A DNA stretch of 64,000 bases from Thamnaconus septentrionalis (taxonomy: Eukaryota > Chordata > Actinopteri > Tetraodontiformes > Monacanthidae): contig CM020509.1 in assembly GCA_009823395.1 (NCBI GenBank), positions 11,583,001 to 11,647,000 on the forward strand, in the 5' to 3' direction. The position numbers and the translations under genes were made by a program. The first letter of the stretch is position 1, and each line of letters begins with the position of its first letter. Shown here piece by piece: positions 24,241 through 36,560 of this stretch. A model generated the notes under the pieces. The model was not told the DNA's origin and searched no databases. It saw only the letters and a program-made list of their open reading frames with translations.

Positions 24241-26285
24241 AGACATGACCGGCGGTTCGATGCGGACTTTGGAGAGGTTCTTTCCACTGAAGCCTTTAAT
24301 GTGGTGTTTCAAAATGGAGCAGAACAGATTAGAAGTCCGCCACCGGCTACAATCAATCCGGTCTAGTGGTAGAACTATTTGTGTTAGCCAAGGCAAGTAA
24401 ATGATTACGTGAATAAACCAATTATAACATCACATGAGGTTGTTTGGAAGTAATACCACACTGGAGTTGGGAACATCGTCTCTGGCACTTGGCCTACGAC
24501 CTCGTGGCTATGAGCCCGTCACACCCGTGATGATATTCAGTGTGACAGTACTTCCTCTCAGTTCTCAAACACATCATTGTGCCATTTATACTTATTTTTA
24601 TGTAGAAATCAGTGCAATTTACTGGAATTTATATAAGCCATCCCTCATCTACTCAGCTTTCTGTTATTGTTTTTTTTACACTGCGTGGAGAAAGTTTCCA
24701 AACATTAAGCACTCATTCACAGTTTGCGGCACTAATGTGTGAATGGTTCGTTTGTTAAAACAACAAAAAAAAGGCTTGAGAAAAGCCACACACGGTGTTG
24801 GTGTGCTTTCAAATAGTAGGTGGATTATTAGATGAGATCTCTGTTCGTTTTATTGGACTCTCTCCACGAAAGAGAGAAATAACAGGAGAGTCAAGCAATT
24901 TGCACATTTCGATATACTTACTTGGTTATGATCTGCGTATCTTAATTCATACAGTGTGAACATGTGTACAAGGAAATTGGTTACGTCTCAAGTCAAATTC
25001 TAGATAGCACTAACTAACATCACACTGAATCACAAATTGTGTGGCGCCTGTTGTTTTCTTCTTGGAGCTGCATCTCAGACGTTTCACCGTGGCGTGTGAG
25101 GCTCGGCAAAGTGCTGCTCCTGCCGTAGAGCTTTTTATGGATCCTGACGTCCCACTAAATGTAACTGAAGCAATGCACAGAATTTCTCTGACGAAAGTGG
25201 CCCTGACTGAAACTTACTATTGATTTTTTTTTTTTGTTTTCCCAAGACTGACCAGTCACGCATTTCTAATACAGGGACAACCATACAAAAAATTGCTGGC
25301 TTTAAAATATACAAATAAAAACAGAAAACTGTATTGGATTTGTCTCACATTAGATTCCTTGTCTAGGTTGATGTTTTGTAATTGTATTCGGCATTAGGCT
25401 GCGCCGTTAGGTTTCCATGTTTAATGACTTAACAAAGCTTGTGAGGCTTCATTAGCCTGCACAATGGTCTGGGCCAAAGCAGATTGTCTGTAGCATAGAA
25501 CTCAAAAGTACATCAAACAAAACTTTTGTCCTCAGGTGATCTTGTGCGTCAAAACACAAAATTAATAATAACTAACGGCATACATAAATATTTATGTATA
25601 GCTTAGGAAATATTTGACATCTAAATCTTTTGATTCATAGATGAAACATTTATCATGAAACTTCACCGGTTGGCTCTGGGTTATAAAATAGTTTATTTTA
25701 ATGATTTTTTCCCCCCCACGAACTAAGTACTATTCAATACTGCTGCATTTCAGCAATGTATCAGGGCCTTTCATTTTTTCCTCGCTCTCGTCATAAATCA
25801 GCCCCGTGCTGTGTTGGGTGACATGGACACCGACCCTTAATTCTTTGTGGTGGACAAAGTTCCCTCCCGTGTTCGATATGTGTTCTGGATGACTCTCTCT
25901 CTCTCAATCACGAGGCACAAGTGTCCCTGTCTCAGAAGACAAATTGGAAAAGAAAAACAAATCTTCAGAATGCTACAAAAGTACTCAATGACCCCAGGAA
26001 CGCCATCTGAAACTGCTCCAGCATTAAAACTTTTGTTTGTTCAAGGCACAAGCAGGGCCAACAGGTCGAGCAACAGCGGGGCAAAGATTAACTGCTTCAC
26101 AAATGTGTTTGCTCCCACGTTTCCTATGTTGTGCTTTTGTCACCGGCAGGCCACCGTGTTTGAACATCGATCTTCGGGAAGTGTCCCAATGCTCCTCTCT
26201 TCATCGGCTCACAGTTCGTAGGCGCTCATACAAGCAACGCTTTTACTGCTCCAGCTTTCGATGCAGCTGCATTTCTAATCCATAC
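24241..26285. other. Intron stretch, A/T-rich, nothing recognised
   Basis: No repeats beyond short T- and A-runs. An open frame at 25847-26221 shows no recognisable motif. Confidence 0.5.
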
Positions 26286-26828
26286 TTAAAGGAATATGCC
26301 AGTCTAAAAAACTATAATTTCACTCCCTTTGAAACTCACTAACTAAACTACTTCTCTCTGTAGAGACTCTGACATTTTCTAATCCATGTGACTGTTCTGG
26401 ATTTTCGCGGATAGAAAGAATTCCATGTTTTCCATGGTAGATGAACATTCAGAAGACAAACATAAAATCTATCCATCATGCTACTGTGATGTTTTCCCAG
26501 TCAACCAGGAGGGTGTTCATCTCCTCTATGCTTAAGTCCTCAGACATGTTAACATTTCTAGTATCCCGGAGTGTTTGAAGTAATTTTAAACAAGCAAGCC
26601 TCTTTTCAGCTTGTGTAGGGGCATGTAAACACTGGCAGCTGTCTTCTTCTTTTCTTGTGCATCTCTGATTTTCATTGAAACTCTGCAATATGAGTCTATT
26701 GGCTGCAAATCTTTCCATTTGTGAAACTCTAGAAGTGTTACATGGATGAAGAAATGTTGCGAAAACATCAATAAATTGTTGAAGAGCAAATGGAGAGAAT
26801 TTTGCTTTGGGGTAAATGTTCCCTTTAA
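26286..26828 (+). mobile_element. Putative non-autonomous DNA transposon with degenerate inverted ends
   Basis: The left end reads ttaaaggaatatgccag. The right end, reverse-complemented, reads ttaaagggaacatttacccc. Both resemble the ttaaagggatagttcaccc-type termini of abundant teleost DNA elements and are followed by similar A-rich then ctc-rich stretches. The 543-bp length is typical for a non-autonomous copy. No clean target-site duplication is visible. The minus-strand reading frame inside (26476-26886) is probably incidental. Confidence 0.35.
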
Positions 26829-27109
26829 ACTCTGTCATACACCTGTGTGGAAGCTGGGTGGAGTGCATATTTTGGTTTTTAATCAAACCTAAAGACTGTG
26901 TGACTAGAAAACGGTCAAATTAAGCGGAACAGATGTCAGGAATCTTCTTCGGAGAGGAGTCTCTTGACGTGCCTGTTTATTATCTCTGCACTTAGTTTGC
27001 ATAAATCACTCCACTCACCATTTTTTTGTCTGTGCCAAAAGGTTGTTTTTCAAATAGACAGTTGCGAATCCTAAATTTATACCCAGAACTGAAAAAAAAC
27101 CCCTCAAAT

Positions 27110-27138
27110 TTTATTTTATTTATTTATTTATTTATTTA
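27110..27138 (+). repeat. (TTTA)n microsatellite
   Basis: About seven units. Confidence 0.93.
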
Positions 27139-27419
27139 CTCGGAGACACAGATTTCATGATCTCTGAAATGTCTGGTGCGACTTTAGACAGCGGAGGGGA
27201 AACGAGGCAGCGAAATAACGAGAAGAAAAGAGGGAAATTGTAGCTTGGAAATGATTACAAGCGTGTAAGCTCTTCAGGCAGGAACAAGCTGCATTGCTCG
27301 GGATATTTTTCTCACCCTCCGCCTTTGAATATTTCACAGTGGCATCGTCTTTGGAGATGTAAGTCATACTGAGAGAATGTGACTCGCCATGCTGAAAAGG
27401 CAGAAATATGGGGAAATGG

Positions 27420-27452
27420 CGGGGGGTGGAGGTGGTGGTGGTGGTGGGGGGG
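27420..27452 (+). repeat. G-rich (GGT)n run
   Basis: GGT units between two G-runs; a quadruplex is possible. Confidence 0.85.
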
Positions 27453-27519
27453 TTTGAAAAATAAAATGAAAAAAATAAAATAAAATGAAAAAAATAACCA
27501 GCCGATGACCTTATTACAC

Positions 27520-28100
27520 TCGGTACGTACCGTGCAGTAGTGATATTGCCCTTATTTGTCATTATTACCACCCACTATTACTGCGAGTGGGAGGAATATC
27601 AATTTGACAAAGAGGGACTCTGACTAAATGTTAAGCCCCTCTCCCCATCACGGGTGACACATCCCCACTGTTTTGAGAGGGCTGCGTTTTAATGCTTATG
27701 GATATTCAGTGGTGGGGCGCAGAGCCGCTTGTGCCGTAATAAGGCATTTACCAATGCAGAGTAGCACTGTGCACTGTGAGAACATATGTTAATGCGCTTG
27801 GCTGTGGCCAGAGAAACAGCAAGAGGTTTGGAGAGGCGGGTGAGCAGAAAAAAAAAAACAAACTGTGGCCTCCTGGTGCATACATTTGCCTTTTTGTAGA
27901 AAGATATTAATACTTGGAGCTCGTGATTGGTGCTCAGGGGTGGAAGAGGGGCAAAATTACCCCGGCAGCGAGAGGAAGTTTGTTTTGGCGGCGGTGACGG
28001 ACCCCCGATTGGGCGACGCACACGTTAACGGCAGCTCTGCTCCTTTGAGTTCCATCAGTGGCACACTTCTAACTGACTGGGCTGACAGGGAAATCTGACA
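27520..28100. other. Complex block, candidate conserved non-coding element
   Basis: Repeat-poor apart from an A-run at 27849-27858. Contains tgccgtaataaggcatttac and gcacactgtg strings. Confidence 0.25.
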
Positions 28101-30839
28101 TCAACATATTTGAGGGAGAGACGAGTGGAGCAAATGGGGGATACGACTGTGAGCCTTGTCTCTGCGCTTTATCAATGTTTTATCAAGACTGCGCCACTGG
28201 TGTGGCACCAAGGATTGTGTCTGTGTTCCATGTCAGGAGTTGACACTCGCGCTGCATATTTAAAGCAAGTTGTCAGCCGGAGGAGAATGCGTAATAGAAT
28301 GCACGCCTTATATACAACGAAAGATCAGGACGTGTGATGGATGAGCCAAATCCCGATCTGGGATTTAATCTTTTTGTCTTTGCGCTGAGATTGAAGGGAA
28401 GACTCCGGCAAAAGTCTGTTGATTCTTGACAAGGGTTTGCGGCAAGCTCAAAAGATAAGTAAGTAACCAACGCTCTTGGATTCAACTTGTGCTGTTGAAA
28501 TTTTTATGAGCTTTGCCTGTCTGAGAGAAAATAGCATTAAGAGACTCTAAACTATATACAGCTAAATATTGAATCTTATTTTCTTCAGTGGTCAGAATGG
28601 CCATTGGCCACTTTTAAAAATGAAATAAAAATCATGTTCTTATTATAAAGCATGGTGATAGCTAGATTCCTATTTGGTTGCAAATGTCTCAGACCACAAT
28701 CAACAACAAAAAAAAAGCAAACATGGAGTCCGCTTTGGAGTAAATTAGATGAGATGTGAGGATGAGATTGCTCCTAGATCCACTGAAGTCTTGCTTTTAA
28801 AGTGTGGAGGTGTATCTCAGTTAGTTTGAGCAGGTGTGAACATAATAATCACACTCTGATCATGAAGAAGAGTCAGTTCCATTCCATTTCAACTCAACAG
28901 CGTCACGTCTGAGACATTTTGGTTAAGTCGTACTGCTTAGTTTTTGTATTGTGACTTTCAGCTTTATTGTGAAAAGTTAACCTTCCTCTCAGGTCAGGTT
29001 ACTTGGTCTTTCTTTTCACGTGTTTGCAGCTGGTCTGATTGCTTCCACCTGTTCCCATTAGTTTGTATAGATGTGGTCTGCATTTCCCTTTGTCCTGTGC
29101 CAGTTCCTCTTGTCCTCTGTGTCAGTGAAACCGTCGCTACTGCATTCCTTTTTTCCTTCAATGCTGTACTTTTTCTGTCTTACCCATGGTTTGTTAGTTT
29201 GAACTTTTTCCTTTATTATGTGATATTTTTTTAATCCGCCTTTGTTTTTTCTCTTTTATTGTTTTAGGTATTATTATTGTTAGACTTCATGCAACTCTCG
29301 GGATATCCAAAGACGTTTTTACCTCTTTTTAAAACTTTGCTGATTAAGAATTTTGTTTGCTGTTAATTTTAATTTTGTGTGTCTACAATTAAATTAAAGT
29401 CCAATCACAACAAGAAGTGGTCTGTTTGCAGTTGATGGCACAGCTCGTGGCAAAAACTCAAAAGATAAGATAATAAGATAATGTAAATTTTTGCCGCCAT
29501 GGTCTTGTAGCGCCACTTGCTGCCGTCTTTATTTAACACTGTTTAATAGCTGCTCACTGTCTATTGTCACAATTTCTAACATCCAGTAAACTTGTCCGCT
29601 TGTCCCCAAATGTCAGTGAGGAGTTTCATCTCCCCTCTGCACCAGTCTAACCCTCCATCCAGTTTGTTCTTGTTGTCGTCATGATACCATCCCTTAATGC
29701 AAAGCGCTAGCGGCACATTGTCCTAAGTGTGAGGGAATCCCTTAGGGCGGACATTCGCGGTTTGTTTTCCAATCATATACTGTGTGAATATAAACAACCC
29801 TAGGACAGGTAGGTGTAAATTGATTCAGAATGTATCATCCGTTTTGAAACAAAACATCTCAGGTGAGAAAGCACCCAAAGTCTTTGGGTTGTACCCAGAC
29901 ACTTTCTTGCAGAAATTACATTTTGTGCGTCTTCCTCTGTATCCACTCATGTCTTAGCTTGTTCTTTGTGTTGGGTCAACCGTTATTCCAGAAAGACATT
30001 TATCCCACTTGGGGTCTTTGAACTGCTTTGTGTCTACTTATCTTTCTGCGAGGCATTGCACAAAAAAATTATTTACACCATTAAAAGAAATACTGCTAAT
30101 GATCACACCTTTTTCACTTAATAGCAATATCCGAACTCTACAGAGGGGCTTGGATGTGTATTATCGTGAAGTTTCCCCATTTCATAAAATAAATGTGCTG
30201 CTTTGCGTCTGAACAATGTTACCCATAATTAAAACAGATTGAAATGGCTGCTGCCGCTGCGACTTGAAGTGGTCAAATTAGCAAGTATTGACTCCTCTAT
30301 GTGTTTCCTCTGTTTGTATGTGTTTCAAGACAAATAAGTAAATAATAATAATAATCTACTGATTCTTTAATATTCAATACACGTCTGCAGCGTTGTACAT
30401 GTCAAGGTCATTTTTCCATTCATTTACAAAACGCGGTGTAGGTTATCCATTAACTAAAAATAAAACGTATTTTTGCAACCATTGACACCTGGCTGTCTCA
30501 AGAAAGAGCTAAAGTAAAGAACTTAGTGGGGAAAACAGCAGATTGTGTTATTTGCTTGAAGGTACACACCTTCAGCTCACCGGCGTCTTAAATAATGCAG
30601 ATCCAGCTTCGCGCAAGTCCTGGTAACTTGCCGCGCAAAAAGTCACATGCAAAACAACAGGGTTAAAAATGCTAATTTAATGCCTAGAAGAAACTGCAGT
30701 CCAGATAATAGACCTGCATCATTTTAATTTATTAGCATGCAAAGTAGTGCTTTTATCGACAGACCTAGCTGCGGTGGCCTATCGCAATTCCACTTCATGT
30801 TAATCAATATATTCCTCAAGTTGTGGCCAAATCCAGCGG
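28101..30839. other. Intron stretch, A/T-rich, nothing recognised
   Basis: No gene, repeat family or structured element recognised on either strand. Confidence 0.5.
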
Positions 30840-30966
30840 GAGGTTGAAAATCAAAACATGTCAAAAACATACATGTGCAATGAGACAACCCATGCAGAGC
30901 TCCCATGCCCAGGTATCGAACCCACAACCTTCTTGCTGTGACGCAACAGATTAACCACTCAACCAC
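30840..30966 (-). repeat. Fossil tRNA-derived SINE
   Basis: On the minus strand the sequence starts gtggttgagtggttaatctg and continues with cacagcaagaaggttgtggg and the B-box-like ggttcgatacc (30912-30922). This is the head of a common teleost tRNA-derived SINE. The A-box-like tggttgagtgg lies at 30955-30965. The body toward lower coordinates is strongly diverged, so the 30840 boundary is approximate. Confidence 0.6.
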
Positions 30967-33900
30967 AAAAAAAAAAAAAAAAACAGGCTTTATTGACGGT
31001 GAACGGGCGCACAATCACCCTACCAATATCTGCCTCCGTTGCCACACTGCAAGAACAGCTGCAGGGGTCCCGCACTTGCAATTTCAGGCTGCAAGTCTCC
31101 AATTACTTTGGCTGACAATATTTTGTTATTTTCAGGTATTTAACCCAAATAGTATCCACTATTATGGTTCAGATTTGATTTCAAAGTAAAAGATTAATGC
31201 GAACACTGAAACCCGACAGCGAATCACCAGCTTTCAGCCGCGTTCAGTCAGGTTCTCAGTGCTGCAGAGTATCAGTAAACAGTAACACCGCGTTTGATAT
31301 TTTAATGCACTCTACTGTTTCTCAGACGCTCACTTTATCCCATCCCCTTCTCTTGGTTAGTCTCAGAGCCAGCAACATGAGCTGTCTGTTTCTCGTACAT
31401 AGATGCTTATAAATAGGACAGCATAGGAAACGCCAAGCCATATCGGAGGATGCCGAGTGAATACGCTGTGTACCGATTTAAAAGGGATACTTTTTTTTTT
31501 TTTTCCTTTCTGTTGTTTCACTTGATTTCTCTGCCCCGGCTATGGCTGAACGGGGAAAACGTCAAGTTGTTTTCAGACGGGAGACATTGCTGCTCATGAG
31601 AGCTGGATATTGTTACGCATCAACAGGGCTCCCATCATCCTCTGTGACAGCTACAGCTGGAACGTTATTGTACACAAAAATAAAAGATGACGATTCCAGT
31701 CAAGCAATGGTAGAGTAGGTGGGATGCGTCGCTCGAGTGAAAACGAGAAAAGAAGAATGTTTTTAGTCTGTCAGATGGCATCAATAATAATGAATACAAA
31801 AAAAAGAACAGGACAGTGGCATTTTCTCAAAAGTAGAGTGGCTGTTTGAGGGCTTTTTTTGAAAGACAGTTGTTTCACTTATGGGAAATATGTATGTGGG
31901 TACTTTTACAAAAGGAGTTTTTTCTGATGTGGTTTGGCCTTTACAGTCACATCTCAAACGAAACCAGAGCTGTTTGCAAAAAATTTCTTCCAGGTGAAAA
32001 TTTTCTGCTCTACCGTCACCATGCGCACAGAAAACTTGGGTTTTGACTTGTCCTTTGATGGCGTCTTTTATGTGTGACGCTCATAGGCCACTTTTACCCT
32101 TCCGTGTCTCCTGGATACAATGTAAATCCATTCTCCCACTACTCTAAGAGTCAAAGGCCTACCTTGGCATTTCCCAGCATTTTGTTCTCCGTACATTCCA
32201 GCATGATATTCTGTTTTTCTACAGACTTCTGAGTGGCCAGCATGTCCTTGAGTTTTTTTTTTTTTTTTCTTTTTGTGCGTGTGTGTGCGTCACTCCACAT
32301 TAATCAGATTGCCTGAGACGGGAAATCAAAGGCTCACAGCATCTGGTAAACTTTGAAATACAACAAAAAGCACATGCCATCATTAGTAACCCCACCAAGA
32401 AAAAATATTTTTTTTTTCTTTTTCTTTTTCTTTCCCCTTCCCCTTTGGTACTTTTGCTCACCAACTAATACCAATTACTTGTTTTTTTTTTCCCCAGCAG
32501 ACCAAAACAAATTGACATGTATCATATGAAGACAGGAAAAAGAAAGACACACAAGAGCTGATCCACATCATAGTTCACTTTTAACCACTTTATTAACTTT
32601 CTTATCATTGTTTACGTCACAATTAGACAAACTGGGTTCTGACAAAGAGCCTAACACAACTAGAACATGCGGCAGGTAAACAAAACAAAACAAAAAAAAA
32701 ATACAAGAGGTAGAAAAAAAAATAGAATCATTTCAGAGAGACACTATACATGAACAGAAAAGCAAACTTTGATTAGACTGTGTTATATCCGGGTGCGATC
32801 TGTCACTTGATTCACGGTTACTGTGGCACAACATGTAGCTGGTGTGTGAGCTTGTGATCTCACTGCCCCAGCTGCTCCGCGTGCGTGTGGAATTTGTTTG
32901 CGGCCGCTTTCGCAGGCGCAAACGCATGGATACTCAGGTTAGTGCGGTTAGAGGTCATATTGCCGCCCCCTGGTGTCTTGTGCGCTCTACGTGTCCGGGT
33001 GTATACGGGATTAATTTAAAGTGGTGTCAGCGTGTCAGTGTGGATTATTATTGTTATCATTATTTTAGCCAGGCGCCAGTAAGAAGACCTGAAAAACAGC
33101 AGACGAGGTCGGTGTTTCTGAAACTTGGTCCCTGGCAGCCATAAGTTGCCGAGTGTTGCTTATGAGGGTGAGGCGGTTTATCCTGCACTCCGACTAATGA
33201 AATAAATGTGGCTTGACTGAGAGCGGTAAATTGCCTCTTGCCTGCAGAGACCTGTTGTTTCCCGATATGCCGGCGTCTCCAAACACGGCCCGCACGCACA
33301 GCGCTGACCAGGTGCAACCCTTCATACTGACTTTTCCTTTTTTGTGACAACATAATGAGTCATTGTCTCGAGATGTGGCCGAAGAAAAGTGCTTTCCTGC
33401 GATGTTGCCAACCCCCCCACCACCACCACCTTGCCTTCCTTCCTGCACCTCTAAATGGCGCGGTGAAGTGGAATCTTTACAGCTTTTTGCAGCGGCTGAG
33501 AAATTGCAAAATGCACACGGCCAAGTCAGTATAGATCAAAGTCCCTACGGAACATTTCTGGCACCTTGTTGAATCAATGACTCGATAAAAGATTCTTGCT
33601 ACAGTGCGGGTCAAAGAGCGGCCTGCTCAGTAATGCCTAGGTGTGTAATAAAATTGTCAATGAGCGTATTTACAATTCTGGTAAAGGACTACACTTCAGT
33701 CAGACCTCGGGGCTGAAATATATCTTTGCTTCTCTGGGCTTCTTGGCAAAGACACCATGACATCCTGAATTTGCATAGAAGTGAAGATCAGTGTAGCTCT
33801 TTGAGGCTGGTGTGACACTCAAAACAGCTCAGCCTCTTCTCCTCAGTGTAGTCTGGAGCAAAAAAGGGGGTGAGCTGCAGCGAGTGATGTGGGTAAAAGA

Positions 33901-34189
33901 ACTGCGACTTCCTTCTCAACTGTAGTCAACCTCAAAGGGCATTTTGTCACGTATTTCAACACGCACTTTTTGACTTGGTAAAATACCTGCAACCCTCTTC
34001 GCAGCCAAGCAGAGTCAAGGACTGTTTCGTGCTATTTGATGCCGTTTGATGTCAGTTGAGATGTGCAACGAACAGGAGCAAAAAAGATACAAAAGTGCAT
34101 CTCTAAAAATGACAACCCCATCAGAACACACAAAAACACAAACCCACACACCCTCTCACCCGCTTCCCATCTTTATCTTTTAGCACGAG
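30967..34189. other. Intron stretch with T-runs and one CTCF-like site
   Basis: Several T-runs (31492-31504, 32256-32270) and A-runs. Apart from the CTCF-like site at 32961, nothing is recognised. Confidence 0.5.
32961..32979 (-). promoter_or_regulatory. CTCF-like motif, - orientation
   Basis: The string tgccgccccctggtgtctt matches the reverse complement of the CTCF consensus (GCGCCCCCTGGTGGC) closely along its core. Such strings also occur in fish repeats, but the surrounding sequence here is not recognised as one. Confidence 0.35.
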
Positions 34190-34980
34190 TGATTTTTCAC
34201 GAGAGATAATTATTAAGTTAAATGTCACCACTGTATGAAGGATGTCCTTCAAGCCGCGCCTGATTTGAAGGGACAGCTTGACAAAACTCACTTTGAATTT
34301 GGTTGAAAGCATGTCTAATTGAATTTTGATACGTAATTAAATCAAGCAATAAATCAGCCCAGATCCCACTGCAACCGACAATTCAACACTCCCGAGCACC
34401 ACCAGCTAATTATGATGAAGTTATTATCTCAGCCAAAGGGAGTACTCTGAATGGCTCCTCCTGCAGCATGTAGAATCTCTCCAGCTAGAATGTGCTCAAC
34501 CTTGAGGAAAGGGCATCCCGGAATGCCGAGAGATCCTGCGGATGCCGTTCGGCCGCTTGTTAATTGTCAACGTTTTCGGCGGAGCGCCACATTCGAGTGC
34601 TTCGCACTGCGGCGTTTTCCATACGCGGCGACACGTTCCACGTCGAGCACTAAAAAAGAATTGTGTGTCTAAAGTCTGCCGTGACCACTGGCACAAATGT
34701 TCAACTATAATCCCTCAACGTGTAGAAAGTGGCTGTATCGATTCAACATGGATTAAGAGCGCCGTCCCCATCATCTGTTGCCGAGCCTCATATGGCTAAT
34801 CAATTATGTTCCCCTGCGCATTAAGTGCTGCTTTACATGCCATGCGCCGCATGTGTAATCGCGTGACATAAGCTATTAAATGAGGTCTAATTATAACTTT
34901 GTAGCCATGTGTCATATTGTGCTCTAATGCCTTGGCTAAGAGACACATTTGTGTCAGCTGCGCGGCATGTAAAACAAAAT
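34190..34980. other. Complex block, candidate conserved non-coding element
   Basis: Repeat-poor sequence with many ATTA/TAAT cores, including cagctaattatgatg, ggctaatcaattatg and ggtctaattataac. Typical of developmental enhancers, but conservation is inferred. Confidence 0.35.
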
Positions 34981-35070
34981 TGGGAAGTTAGCACATGATC
35001 CGTGTAAATAAATGTGCATAAATGAATAAAATGTGTCCTAATGGCAAACCTGTTTGACGCTCACGAAAGG

Positions 35071-35092
35071 AACACACACACACACACACACA
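35071..35092 (+). repeat. (AC)n microsatellite
   Basis: Ten to eleven AC units. Confidence 0.93.
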
Positions 35093-35159
35093 AGCGCGCA
35101 CAAACCATTTTGTGAAACATATAACAGAGTTAAAAAAAAAAAGGAGGGAGAGAAAATTC

Positions 35160-36010
35160 TCCAACTCCCCAGATAACCTCACTAGATCTGGCTAGTATGG
35201 TTTTTCATAAATGAATCCTCTGCAATAATTACTGGAGTAGCCTCCTTCTGCATAATTTGATGAGCAAAGAGAACATTGATGAACTTTTTTAATTATTACG
35301 CCACTTGGGATTCTAACACGAACGCGACATAAAGGGGGTGGCGGCTGGAGAGCTTTTTTTTTTTATTCACCCTCCCTGCTCTCCCTTTTCTTGCCTACTA
35401 CCTACCCCCTTCTTTTAATTCACCCAATTTGTCGGTCCAAATGAAACAGCAAAAGGTTAGAGTGTGGAGTAATTAACAGCAGCTAGCCTAATGAAATCAG
35501 GAGAGGCCGGTACAGCGGGGGGATCAATACCTCAGTAAGAGCCGGGCACCAACTGGGATTGTCCGGGGGGGGAACACACACATAGAGACCACTTAATAAC
35601 AATGAGCTGATGAAAAGGCAACATGTTGTCCACTTGTAAATCAAAATTGGTTCGAACACTCCGTGACATTATTGCAGTCCAGTAATTGTGTTAAGGGAAA
35701 GTTGCTCGGCAGCGGCGCGCAGGATTTACACCGGCCGGCTTTGCTGAGAGGGCCTCCCTTTATTGAATGTCAATAAGTACGTCAATGCACTTCGGATGGC
35801 TGAACACTGGCGCAAAAAGGGAGCTGGGGGGGATTCTGTTTATCTAAGGCTTGCCTTAAGTATATTGAAGACTTTATTAGCCCCCTTTGATGAGGAGGTG
35901 TTCCGTTTGCGGCGGCTTTAACGGGTCCACTAATGCACGCCGCATCCGTAAACACAGCGGACGTAAAACTTGAACCCCCCCCCCCCGGGGATGCTGGCAT
36001 CTCTCGTGGC
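35160..36010. other. Complex block, candidate conserved non-coding element
   Basis: Contains gcaataattactgg, gagtaattaacagcagc, gcctaatgaaatcagg and ccagtaattgtgttaag, with a C-run of 12 near 35975. Several homeodomain cores occur per 100 bases. Confidence 0.35.
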
Positions 36011-36315
36011 TCAATGCGTGAGCAGATGGCCGCCGCTGCCAAATTTTCAACTGTGAATGTTTTGTATGATATGGGTGTATGTCAGCTTGTGTGCGATACA
36101 GCCAACATAGCAGCTTAACACCTTATCTTTCAAAGAGGATCTTGTTTTGCATCCATGAGGAAAGATATTTGATTGCAGGCTGCGTGTGAGTTCTCCAACA
36201 ATCTATGAAACCTGATCCAGCAACATTGCCTGGCCTTTGTTTTATTCTCTTTTTTCGATACTTTGGTTTACTACTATTGGAAATGGAGGAAGTGATGAGC
36301 TCAACTTAGACATGT

Positions 36316-36560
36316 GTGACTGTCACCGTCTCACCGCTTGATTGTTGTAGGTTGAGAGGTCTGAATTCTTGTGGATGCATATTAAGTATTGGGATCTACA
36401 GCTGGGCAGGGACCATAGTTTCAGCACATAAGTCGGGACCCACTCGAGGTTTCTGCCAGTTTTTCTTTTCCGCTGTTATTTCAGCACTCGCCCTCGCTGG
36501 GAACAGTTGGCTAGAAGAGCCTGTTCCATCTAGACATTCTCTTTTTTGATAGACCTTGAC
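36316..36560 (+). repeat. Probable dispersed teleost repeat, diverged
   Basis: The string ctcgaggtttctgccagttt followed by ttttccgctg and later tcgctgggaacagttg recalls a very common fish repeat with ggtttctgcc, a tttttcctt block and gcttgctcatggggaattgttg. The match is remembered, not computed, and the ends are uncertain. Confidence 0.3.

Noticed and set aside
26476..26886. 136-codon minus-strand open frame
   Set aside because: Lies almost wholly within a putative inverted-repeat element and has no recognised protein similarity.
30905..30966. Functional tRNA gene
   Set aside because: No paired acceptor or anticodon arms; matches a SINE head instead.
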